A stretch of 64,000 bases of DNA, from contig BSYQ01000010.1 of NCBI GenBank assembly GCA_030272585.1, forward strand, positions 3,968,001-4,032,000. Direction: 5' to 3'. The position numbers and the translations under genes are program-made. This document shows, piece after piece, positions 40,164 through 49,217 of the stretch. The stretch comes from Bryopsis sp. KO-2023. Its lineage: Eukaryota > Chlorophyta > Ulvophyceae > Bryopsidales > Bryopsidaceae. How positions within the stretch are numbered: the stretch's first letter is position 1; every line of letters starts with the position of its first letter. A model generated the notes under the pieces. It was not told the origin of the DNA and searched no databases. It saw only the letters and a list, made by a program, of their open reading frames with translations.

Positions 40164-41983
40164 TTAATTTGGCTCCTCCTCCTCCACCAACCTCCCATCC
40201 GGTCCAACCCTGACCCGATACACACGTGTGCGGTCTTCAGGGATAGGTGCAAAGTCGACCGAGCCAGTATCCAGGTCCCTCATTACGTTTCGGTCCTCCA
40301 AACGGGTCTGATGGTGGAAGAGGCCTTCACGGACTCTGTGGAGAGCGTAACAGTTCTGCAGATACACGTTTTGCACGAACTGATTCAGATGGGGCATGGA
40401 GGCGAAGGTTATCGGGAATTGGATGGTGAAGTCGGGGAAGAAGGCGTACTCCGTCTGCATGTTGGCTCTCTCTCGCTGGGCAGTTCTGCGCTGTTCCCTG
40501 CTCCGTTCAGACATGATCCTTCGCAAGGGGGCCTGCCTGCGCCGAGGGTACCCCTCACTGTCGTTGATGCAAGGTTGTCCATCAAAATCCATTGGCCACC
40601 TGTCCATCAATGGGGGTCTGGGGTTTGCCTGCCTCTGACCACCATGACCACCCTGGCCACCCTGACCACCCTGGCCACCCTGACCACCCTGACCACCCTG
40701 ACCACCCTGACCACCCTGACCACCCTGACCTGCTCTGTTCCTGTTCCTGCCGCCTCCCCCGAATTCCCATCCACCAACATTCCCCCTTCCACCAGCTCCA
40801 GCAGCTCTGAACATGTTTGGGGGTGGCCCTCTTCCACCAGCTTCAGCAGCTCTGAACATGTTTGGGGGTGACCCTCTTCCACCAGCTTCAGCAGCTCTGA
40901 ACATGTTTGGGGGTGGCCCTCTTCCACCAGCTTCAGCAGCTCTGAACATGTTTGGGGGTGGCCCTCTTCCACCAGCTTCAGCAGCTCTGAACAGATTGGG
41001 GGGTGGCCCTCTTCCACCAGCTTCAGCGGCTCTGAACAGATTGGGGGGTGGCCCTCTTCCACCAGCTTCAGCGGCTCTTAACAGCTTGGGGGGTGGCCCT
41101 CTTCCACCAGCTCCAGCAGGTCTGAACATGTTTGGGGGGGAGCCTCTTCCACCAGGGTGAAGCACAGGTTCAGGTTCATAAACAGACTCCTCGTCCGTCA
41201 TACTCCACGGGTTTTCCGGCAGCTGCTCAGAGGATCCCTCAGGTTCAGGTTCAGATTCAGGTTCAGATTCAGGTTCATCTGCGGTTGGAAGTGTAGCTTC
41301 AGGCAAAATCTCTTGTGCAGGATCAGGTGCTGGAAGACTTGCAGCTTCGATGCTCCAGTCGAACGTTCTGCTCAGATCTAGATCAACCTCGTGCATGGTT
41401 GCAACCTCCTCTCTGAGCTGGTCCAGATGAGGCAATAGCTGGCGATCACGAAGGAGTTCTGCAAAAGATACAATGTGAATGAGAGGCCAGAGAGAAAAAC
41501 AACCTAATTTGAACCTGATGCTGGACTGCTCACCTGTAGGCACCATGTAGGGGTATTCCATGTCCCCCAGGTTGGTGCTCCCCTTCCTGGTCAGTCCTGG
41601 AGGTGTCACCTGAATGGAATCGAGTATGGGGTCGATGCGCCTTTCAGGGGGGTTGCCCGCTCGGTACGCTCGCAAGAAAAGTTCGTCTTCGCTTCCCGCA
41701 GCGCTGTCCAGGGCGGATGCAGCTTTCCAGAACAGAGCCTAGGAAGACAAGTAACAGTAACCCTAAGTCAAAACATTCGAAACAGAAACAGTGCAGCAGA
41801 TAGCAGGCAGCATACACTTACATTTTCCAGACCAAAATACGTGTTAAGCGACGTCAAATGCCGGAACACCACCTCGGCGGCATCCCGATCTACCACCGTC
41901 CCGGGCTGGAACAGGTCTGTTCGGTTTTGGAGCCTGTTCCGGAGCCTCACGACATACTGCCGTGCTTTGAGTTCCACGTACAT
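40164..41983 (-). CDS. Spliced hAT-borne gene for an RGG/Gly-rich repeat protein of unknown function
   Basis: I join exons 41822-41983, 41534-41738 and 40164-41458, giving 553 residues. Donors are GAAAAT/gtaagt and CTACAG/gtgagc; acceptors ttcctag and ttttgcag. Phases match (0, then 1). The N-terminus (MYVELKARQYVVRLRNRLQN) and the C-terminal 130 residues look globular. The middle has an acidic PESEPESEPEPE run, eight 15-residue repeats containing AGGRGPPPNMFR, and a GGQ repeat run (about 28 residues). RGG-type repeats suggest RNA binding, but I do not recognise the family. It lies inside transposon A, convergent to the transposase, so it is cargo or a second transposition protein. Confidence 0.8.
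40650..40735 (-). repeat. 9-bp tandem repeats coding for GGQ units
   Basis: Plus-strand unit GACCACCCT repeated about nine times, in frame. Confidence 0.85.
40809..41150 (-). repeat. 45-bp tandem repeats coding for 15-residue units
   Basis: About eight units beginning GAACATGTTTGGGGGTGG or GAACAGATTGGGGGG on the plus strand, in frame with the exon. Confidence 0.9.
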
Positions 41984-42581
41984 CGCAATCGATCAGCACT
42001 GCAGGCGAGACAACAACAAGATACCACGATACAAAGGCGCACGGTGCGGTGAAGTCGAACAGGGAGCGAAGTCGATATATTCGGGACAGTACGGCAGAAC
42101 TGACTAACTTTGGATTTGATCGGAAGTGATGATCGGTGCAAAAGTCGGTTTTTGATTTCTTGGACCGATCATAATCGGAATTTGAAACCAAATCCCGATC
42201 AACCGACCATGATCGGAGCTGATCGGATCAACGGCCGATTAATCGGCGTTTTACCGATCTTGATCGGCCGATTAGGCGTTTGCATGTCGCAACGCTTGAT
42301 CGTGATCGGGATCGTGATCGGAGCAACCGATCAGATCGGTGATCGGCGAACCGATCACGATCACGATCAAGCTTTGATCGGCCGACCACGATCATCGATC
42401 AGGTTTTGATCGGCCGATCACGATCACGATCATCGATCATGATCGGTAAAAAAAAAAAAAAAAAAGACCGATCATTTTCAGAATCATGTGGGACGAGATC
42501 GTATCAGGTCAGATCGATGAAACGACCTGTCCTGACATCGAAAATGGACGGCCGATCATTTCCGATCACGTCCATAGTATG
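41984..42581 (+). repeat. Right terminal region of hAT A
   Basis: GATCGG arrays, a poly-A tract near 42448, and a 90-bp end that is shared in inverse form with the left end of element B. Probable promoter of the minus-strand gene. Confidence 0.7.
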
Positions 42582-42703
42582 ATCGCTAGTGGACCCCACC
42601 ACAGGGACGCTCAAAAGGGGGCCGTTACTTTTAAGTACCCGTTTAATTTTGGAAAATTAAACGGGTACTTAAAAGTAACGGCCCCCTTTTGAGCGTCCCT
42701 GTG

Positions 42704-42767
42704 GTGGGGTCCACTAGCGATAGTGTCTTCGACTCGGGCTTAGCCAACCCGGGTTCGAATCCTCCTT
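42704..42767 (+). other. tRNA-like cassette, right arm of F
   Basis: TTAGCC and B-box GGGTTCGAATCC. It mirrors the left-arm copy that element A interrupted. Confidence 0.55.
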
Positions 42768-43115
42768 GAGTCGACCGACTCCCTCTAGTCGGTGGCTGGT
42801 GGGCTTGGCTCACGTCATTCATGCATTAAAAATGTATATAATAAATAACACTTCGTTCTTTAATCAATTGAATCAGTTCTCAGTCGATTAACACATTAAA
42901 AAGTGCTTAATTGTGTGACCTGTTCTAGACAGGTGCCAGGTCGGTCTGGACAGGCGGCCCACCTGTCCAGACCGACTCCAAGTCGGTCTAAAACAGGTCA
43001 TATTGGGCGTCACATCGGTCTAAAACAGGGTCACACCGGTCTAAAACAGGTCACACGAGTATGACCGTACTAGACAGGCGACAACCTGTCTGGAAAGGTC
43101 AAATCCGGTCCAGAA

Positions 43116-43580
43116 CAGAGATAGGACTTTACGGTTACGGTCACCGTAACCGGACCGTAACCACCGTAACCGGACCGTAACCGGAGTACAATTTTCGTCA
43201 GAAAATCGTACTTTTACGGCCGTAACCGTAGCACCGTACCACTCCGTACCGCTCCGTACCGGACCGTAACGACCGTAACGGCCGTAACAACCGTAAACCG
43301 TAGAAAGTGACCCCCGCAGGGTCCCGCGATTCCAAAGGAACCCAGGGGGATTCGAACCCGCGACCCTACTGACTGCAGCCTAACGCTTTAGCACTGAACC
43401 ACGCTACTTCACGGTAATTTAGGGCCTACCGTAGTTATACCGTACCTGTTCCGTACCGTAAAAACAACATATTACTCCGGTTACGGTACGGAGTTACGGC
43501 CGTAGTACGGTGACCGTAACCCGACCGTAACCGGACCGGACCGGAGTCGGACCAAAAATTTGGCCCAAGTCCTATCTCTG
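43116..43580 (-). mobile_element. hAT-type MITE J2 (465 bp) in right arm of F
   Basis: Inverse-orientation copy of J1 with the same length. TSD GTCCAGAA (43108-43115 and 43581-43588). Differences from J1 are few by eye. Carries the same tRNA-like cassette on the minus strand at about 43336-43412. Confidence 0.93.
43336..43412 (-). other. tRNA-like cassette in MITE J2
   Basis: Same as the J1 cassette: GGTTCAGTGCTAAAGCG and GGTTCGAATCC on the minus strand. Confidence 0.6.
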
Positions 43581-43769
43581 GTCCAGAAAGGTCAAATCCG
43601 GTCTAGAAAAGGCCACCTTTTCTAGACCGGATTTGACCTTTCTTGGACCGGATTTGACCTTTCCAGACCGGATTTGACCTGTCTAAGAAAGGTCAAATCT
43701 GGTCCAGAAAGTGGTTGCCGGTCCTGTCCGGTCCGGTCCAACGAGTCGGCGCCCAGGTCTGGCTGTGGC

Positions 43770-43865
43770 TTCTATCGCGCCTCTAAGTCACAGGCTGTGA
43801 CTTCTTTCTCTATCACGCGGTGGCTTCTCGTCCTGGAAATCTATCACTTCACGGGTTAGTTTACA
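43770..43865 (+). repeat. Probable 3' LTR of element I, right portion
   Basis: Sequence that continues 16914 once F and its duplicated target are removed. It may end in TTTACA. It might instead be the 5' UTR of the DDE transposase gene. Confidence 0.4.
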
Positions 43866-43867
43866 CC

Positions 43868-45805
43868 ATGGACAAGAAAATAACCTCCTTTTTTCGAAAA
43901 ACGGATAGAGTGCACGAAGTGGTCGATTCTGGAGATGTAGAAAGGAAACGAGAGGAAAGGAAAAAAAAAGAAAAGGATGCCAAGGACCTCAAGATTAAAA
44001 AAAGTCGAGAAGGGGCTAAAGTTCGCATGGCAAAAATGAGAAGCAAGCGACGAAAAGAAAAAGAAACAGATGAAGTTGTCGTTGAAGGGGGTCTTTCTGT
44101 TCCGGTTCCCCCAAAAGTTGCTGGGGGTTCCTCGAATATTGGAATCCCATCTCGTTTGGGACTGACAGCGAATTTCAGTGATTCATCACGGGTGAATTTT
44201 TTTCACCCATACTTGTGGAACGTTATTGTGGACACTGTGAAAAACAAAAACAGCTTGAGAGCAGCGGTTAGAGAGCTGCAACGGTCTAGCCCTGATGGCC
44301 GTTTTGATTCACTAGGACATCAGTCTTTGTCAAGGTGGTTTCGGAAGGTCAATGGGACCTATGTGCCCACAGGAATCTCTTTCAACAAGGCAAAAACCAT
44401 GAAAGGATGGGAACCGACTGGCCGGAAATCATGGGTATCACAATTCCCCAAGGTTGTGGAAATTGTGAAAGCCACTGTGGCAGCCATTAGGCTGAAAGGG
44501 GCACCCGTGACCTTAACAATTATTCGAAGTATTATACTGGCAGGGATGGAGAAGGAATATCAGAAAAAAATAGAACTGAGTATTGAAACGGTTCGGGTAT
44601 TTGCGAGGGATACTCTCAATCTTTCTTGGCGGGCAAGCACTACTTGTGCATCAAAACTGCCAACCGATTGGGAAGAAAAGAAAGAGCAATTTATTTTGAG
44701 AGTCGCCTTCTTGGTCAAGACATTAGGAATTTCTCCTGATGGAGTGTTGAATTTTGATGAAACGGGGCTACAATTAATTCCAGGAGGTGGATCGAAGACG
44801 TGGGAAAAGAAAGGAGAGACTATTGTCCCCATCATTGGGAGCGGGGATAAGAGAATGGTTACCGGAACGTATTGCATTGCAGCAAGTGGTTTTCTTCTAA
44901 AATCGCAGATTATTTTCGCAGGTAAAACAGAGAGGGTTTTACCGGATAAGCCATTAGTTGATATAGCAAGAGATAAAGGGGTTTTGGTGACTTTCAGCAA
45001 ATCAAATAAACATTGGTCAAATGAAGGGTGCCTGAAGTTGTATTTGACCACATCAATTATGGACTACGTAAAAGAAAAATGGCCTGGTCAAGAACCCACT
45101 GAAATTCCATTGATTCTTATCATGGATTGCTGGAGCGTGCACACATCAGAATCATTTGTGACATGGTTCAATTCGGAGTTCGAAAACTGGCACATTATAT
45201 ATATCCCTCCGGGCATGACGGGAAAGGTGCAACCCTGCGATCAAGCGCTGAATCGTTGCTTGAAACATATAGTAAAGAGGGAGTTTGGGATTGAACTCGC
45301 AGAGCATGTTTCGAATCAGATGCATGCAGGGGTTGCGCAAGACGAGATTGAGATTCCTTCGGACATTAGGTCTTTGAGAGGTTCGTTACTTCGATGGTTG
45401 GTGACAGCCCAAAATGAATTATCTATCCGCAGTGATATGTTACGAAAATGCTGGGAGAAAACTGGCTTGTTGAATGCGTTCACCAAAGAAAAAGGTGACT
45501 TAGCATGCAAAGAATTTATGAAAAAGGGGTTGTTTGGAAGTCAAAGATGGGATTCTCCCCCAAATGGTTTTGAAAATGACCCTCTAGATGAAGATATTGT
45601 GATCGATGGCGATGAGGTCAGCTTAGAGGAATTATTCCACAGAATTTTGACCTTGAATGAGTCAGGCCCCATAGAATCTCCTGAGCATGATGCTTGTGAA
45701 CTCCAAAATCTCCAGGGTAGTATGGAGGATAGAGACCAAGATCTGGAGATGGGTGAAACGCCACCAGTCGACGATGACCTATTCTCCGATATTTCAATAG
45801 GATGA
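43868..45805 (+). CDS. pogo/CENP-B-like DDE transposase
   Basis: 645 residues from the ATG at 43868, one exon, no stops. A Lys/Glu-rich basic coiled N-terminus (KREERKKKEKDAKD) and a helix-turn-helix-like region (about 100-250) precede a DDE_1-type catalytic core. Catalytic acidic residues are in NFDETG (about 297), LIMDCWSVH (about 418) and VQPCDQALN (about 457), a D-D-D arrangement with 36 residues between the last two, as in the pogo/Tigger group. An acidic C-terminus follows. I did not find terminal inverted repeats, so I cannot say whether it is still inside a transposon or domesticated. The nest begins about 100 bp upstream, which may have separated it from its promoter. Confidence 0.85.
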   Translation: MDKKITSFFRKTDRVHEVVDSGDVERKREERKKKEKDAKDLKIKKSREGAKVRMAKMRSKRRKEKETDEVVVEGGLSVPVPPKVAGGSSNIGIPSRLGLTANFSDSSRVNFFHPYLWNVIVDTVKNKNSLRAAVRELQRSSPDGRFDSLGHQSLSRWFRKVNGTYVPTGISFNKAKTMKGWEPTGRKSWVSQFPKVVEIVKATVAAIRLKGAPVTLTIIRSIILAGMEKEYQKKIELSIETVRVFARDTLNLSWRASTTCASKLPTDWEEKKEQFILRVAFLVKTLGISPDGVLNFDETGLQLIPGGGSKTWEKKGETIVPIIGSGDKRMVTGTYCIAASGFLLKSQIIFAGKTERVLPDKPLVDIARDKGVLVTFSKSNKHWSNEGCLKLYLTTSIMDYVKEKWPGQEPTEIPLILIMDCWSVHTSESFVTWFNSEFENWHIIYIPPGMTGKVQPCDQALNRCLKHIVKREFGIELAEHVSNQMHAGVAQDEIEIPSDIRSLRGSLLRWLVTAQNELSIRSDMLRKCWEKTGLLNAFTKEKGDLACKEFMKKGLFGSQRWDSPPNGFENDPLDEDIVIDGDEVSLEELFHRILTLNESGPIESPEHDACELQNLQGSMEDRDQDLEMGETPPVDDDLFSDISIG

Positions 45806-47087
45806 ATTCGCAAGACTGTGCGGAAGGAAAAAAGTTTCGAATTTTAGGAGGCATGTACTTCTGTTTTTAATATCATTCATCGAATCGGTGACCCAGAGAC
45901 CCGTTCCTGAAAACGAAACCCTCTGTGAATCAGTCCACCTCTGCGAACAAAACGAACGTCAAGATTCAATGTGGAACCAGTGCGATCGCAAAACACATGC
46001 TTGTCGACAAAAAAAACAGTTTTCATCCCGCGTATTGTGCAGATGAAGTCGGTCACGCTGCTGTGAAAATGGGGTTCGTGACTTGGACCACCTTTGAGAA
46101 AATTCAATTCACGTTGCGCTGTTGTTGTTGTCCTACTTGTGGTAGGGGCGAAACAGCAAAATTACAGTGCTATCAGACCACGTCCAGTGTTTTTGGCGCA
46201 TGGCGCACAATGTTACGCGTTACACGAGGGGTGGCGCGTTTCGAATCTATGTTACGCCCACACTTCTGGCGCATTCATTCCTTGGAGAACGGTACCCTCT
46301 GTTTGGAGACCAGTCGCTGTTTGGGGATTCCTGTGGTATGATGTGTTGCCTGCGGGGACGCCTTGCTGTAAACAAGTGGCTGGATGTAATTTGGGGACAA
46401 TTTTCTGAAGTAGATCACCCCTGAGATATTGGAAGATGTTTCTGTAAGCTTCAATATGCTGTTCGTTGTGTGGCCAAAGTAACAAAGATATATATTATCC
46501 CTTGCGACAATCATTTTCCCCCAGTTGCCATTAAAATTGGCCTGTGGATTGAACACAAGTAACTTTAACAAAACAATCTCTGTGGATATTTAGGCATAAA
46601 TATGAAATGAAAATGACAGTCAAAGACATCATTGAATATAATTTTCACGGGTTCTTGGCAATGTTATTGTGTTGGCAACGTTGTTTGGCAAGGGAAGGTC
46701 GCAAATTTTGCACGCGCTGATGTCAAGCCCTTCGTCGAAGAAATAAGTTCAATGGACAAGTCGAGTCTTGACAGGGGAAGATGATGGAAGGTGATGTTGT
46801 GGGGTTAGATAAGGTGGACTTGTGGCTGATGTTTGCTTTCTTGGATTGGGTTGTGCAAGAGGTACAACCAACAGACAAAAATGCACCCGATGGTTCTGTT
46901 TTTTTTTAATAAAAAGGTGCCATCACCAAAAATCAATCAAAACCTTTCCCTGACCAAAATTGAGACAACCCATGCAAGTCCTCCGACAAGAGCATACAAT
47001 TCTATCCATCAAAAATGAGCTCATATCCAGCGTATTCCCCCCTGCTAAACTCTGTTTCGATTTTAATGCTGGGGTTGAAATCGAGCC
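45806..47087. other. Stretch without a recognised gene
   Basis: Probably holds the 3' end of the DDE transposon and the 3' flank of the NMT1/THI5-like gene. No domain-bearing frame or inverted repeat was recognised. Confidence 0.4.
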
Positions 47088-49217
47088 TCACAGAAAGGCA
47101 TTCGTGAAGAGTTCACCGATTTTGATACTGGGAAGCGGAACAGGCTTGCCAGCATCGCCCTGTCTCAACCCATCCAAAGAAGTCGAAATTCCTTCCACAG
47201 GCTCCCGAGATTGGACTTTTTCAGTGAGGAGGCCGCTCTTGCTCAACCATTCCAGGAAGGTGCTCCACCTGGACTCCTCCATGGTACCCCAGGAGCCGTT
47301 CTTGTCCAAATAGTAGTTTGACAGATATGCCTTTTTGGCAAACCACAGAAGGGGGAGGGGGGAGGAAGAAATCAGACAGGAGCAACAATCAAAGCGAAAA
47401 CAAAGCACCAAAGTGTGCCTTCTACCCCCATCAACCGAACATTTCACAGTCGAAATAAAAGGATCATAAAAAGTTTGTTTTGAGGACTGACATAGGCAAA
47501 GAAGCATTCGTTGAGCTCTACACTCCCTTTCAAAAAAAAGGTATTTTTGAAGGAGCCCAGTGAACTCTGCAACGAAAACAGAATCGAACGGTCAGTTTTC
47601 GCTCACCTGAGATTCACAGACCATTTCCTTTTCCAGGGGGGTTGGCAGAGGCACTGCTGCATAATCTTTTTCTACCTCCGTCACCAAAATGTCGGCTGCT
47701 TCGGTTGGATTTTTAGCAGCAAATTCATAGCCTCGTTTCGAGGCATCCATGAATTTCTTGACCTGCTCCTCTTTGCCACTTCACAAAGAAAGCGAAGAAA
47801 GCAAGAAAAAATCATCCCAATATTCATTTACTTCCGCCCTCCCCCTCCCCCAAACAAAGAAAAACTGGAGAGGAATGCGGTAAGTGAACTCTGGTTTTCA
47901 TTCACTGTGGAAACTGATATTTCTGCTTTCGATGGATTTGGGCCTTTATGTAATCTGAATAATTCAAAGTTGAATAGACTAAAAAATGATGACTAAGAAT
48001 ATGAAGCACATGGCTGGCCGGTGAAGCTCGTATTGGCATCAACATAGGAAAATGGGAATATGAACACACAGAACTGGAAGTTGCAACAATCGGCCTTATG
48101 ATGCTTAACCCTTTCTGCAGTTTTCCTCACCCTGCTTCCCACGAATTGATCCACAATTCAAAAATCAATTTTTAAATAAAACAATTTGGAAAAATACGAA
48201 AATTTTCAAAAAATTTCAAAAAACAGAAAAGGTTTACCTCAGTTTTGCTGGGTCGGCTGCTAGAACGATGCTGTAGCCATGCGGAACCCCGTAGTCTTCC
48301 AGAGCGAACGAATTGAGCTCCACTCCTTTCCTTTTGGCTTCGATGCCTTCCCATCCCATGAACACCCAAGTCGCATCAGCTTCCCCCTGAAAAAACACAC
48401 ACACTCTCAAAACTTCACCATGGAGATTTTACCTTTTCAAAACCAACAGCATGTAAACTTGTCCGGCAGGGTAAATGGGTAAATACGTAAATCAGCATGA
48501 ACAGAAAATCCAATCTGAATGGATGCCAATTAGGGAAGAAAATGCTGGATGTTTGCTGAGATATCAGCTGCTACTTTTTCAGAGGGGTGGCCAGCATGAG
48601 GCTTCCTGAAGCAAAGCATTTTTGGAATGGAAGGGGTCAATTTATGGCGAACATGCCTGATTGCATCCCAATGACAGGAGTTGCAAATGACATGATGGGA
48701 TAAAGAGAATTCTTCAATTCTCAATTCTTCCCCCAAGAATTGCCACCTTGAGCAACGTGTTCCAAATCCCAAGCATGGGTGGGGTCGATTCCTTGTAATC
48801 CCCCGACCCTCCGTCGTTTTTGATCATCTCTTGAATGATTCGGCCCTCGTAACGCGCTCCGTACGACGCGTAGTTCTTCCCTTCCAGCTTGCTGGGACGG
48901 TCGATCCCACCCGACTTCAGCGTCACGACGGCGCTGGTGGAGCCTTGCAACACCGCTGCAACCGCCGTGATTTTAGGCTTCGCACTGCCCTCTGGCTGTG
49001 TCGCATAGCTCACGACCGTTTCGGAAGGAGCGATGGCGAAAGTGGCGGAACCGTCCACGAGGCGGGAGGCGGGCGTGGTTTTGTACTGATCGACGTGAGG
49101 GGATAGTAGCGTCACGTCCAGGCCGGCCTCAGCGTACCATCCTTTGTGTTTTGCGACGTAGAATCCGGTGTGGTTCGTGTTGGGCGTCCAGTCGAGCGCG
49201 ATCGTGAAAGCCGTCAT
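47088..49217 (-). CDS. NMT1/THI5-like protein (pyrimidine-binding, thiamine-related family)
   Basis: Four exons on the minus strand: 48747-49217, 48238-48386, 47607-47778 and 47088-47330, total 1035 nt (344 residues). All introns are GT-AG and phases agree (0, 2, 0). Conserved family features: TIALDWTPNTNHTGFYVA at the start, the SGGIDRPSKLEGK loop, TPPMLGIWNTLLKGEADA across the first junction, and FMGWEGIEAKRKGVELN. The length fits the family. Such proteins bind hydroxymethylpyrimidine-type compounds, as fungal Thi5 or bacterial ThiY. I see neither the CCCFC motif nor the substrate His of fungal Thi5, so a binding or salvage role is more likely than suicide HMP synthesis. No signal peptide. 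Confidence 0.9.

Larger units (their letters stand above)
17501..42581 (+). mobile_element. Autonomous hAT transposon A, with nested insertions
   Basis: Ends CATACTATGGATCC and GGACGTCCATAGTATG-type inverse; TSD ATCGCTAG (17493-17500 and 42582-42589). Terminal regions are packed with GATCGG/CCGATC repeats. It contains a hAT transposase (plus) and a convergent spliced gene (minus). Later insertions are B, D (with H inside), C (with G inside) and E. Subtracting these leaves roughly 7 kb. Confidence 0.92.
16915..43761 (+). mobile_element. hAT-like palindromic foldback element F, host of the whole nest
   Basis: Ends are CAGACCTGGGC and its inverse GCCCAGGTCTG. The TSD is GCTGTGGC (16907-16914 and 43762-43769). 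Without later insertions it would be about 1.3 kb and almost fully palindromic: arms of CCGGTC/GGTCCGG repeats, then a tRNA-like cassette in each arm facing inward, then a 2-nt centre near 42651. Element A lies in its left arm cassette and MITE J2 in its right arm. No coding sequence of its own. Confidence 0.9.

Noticed and set aside
40650-41150. CRISPR-like or satellite array
   Set aside because: The 9-bp and 45-bp repeats are in frame within a spliced gene and have no spacers.
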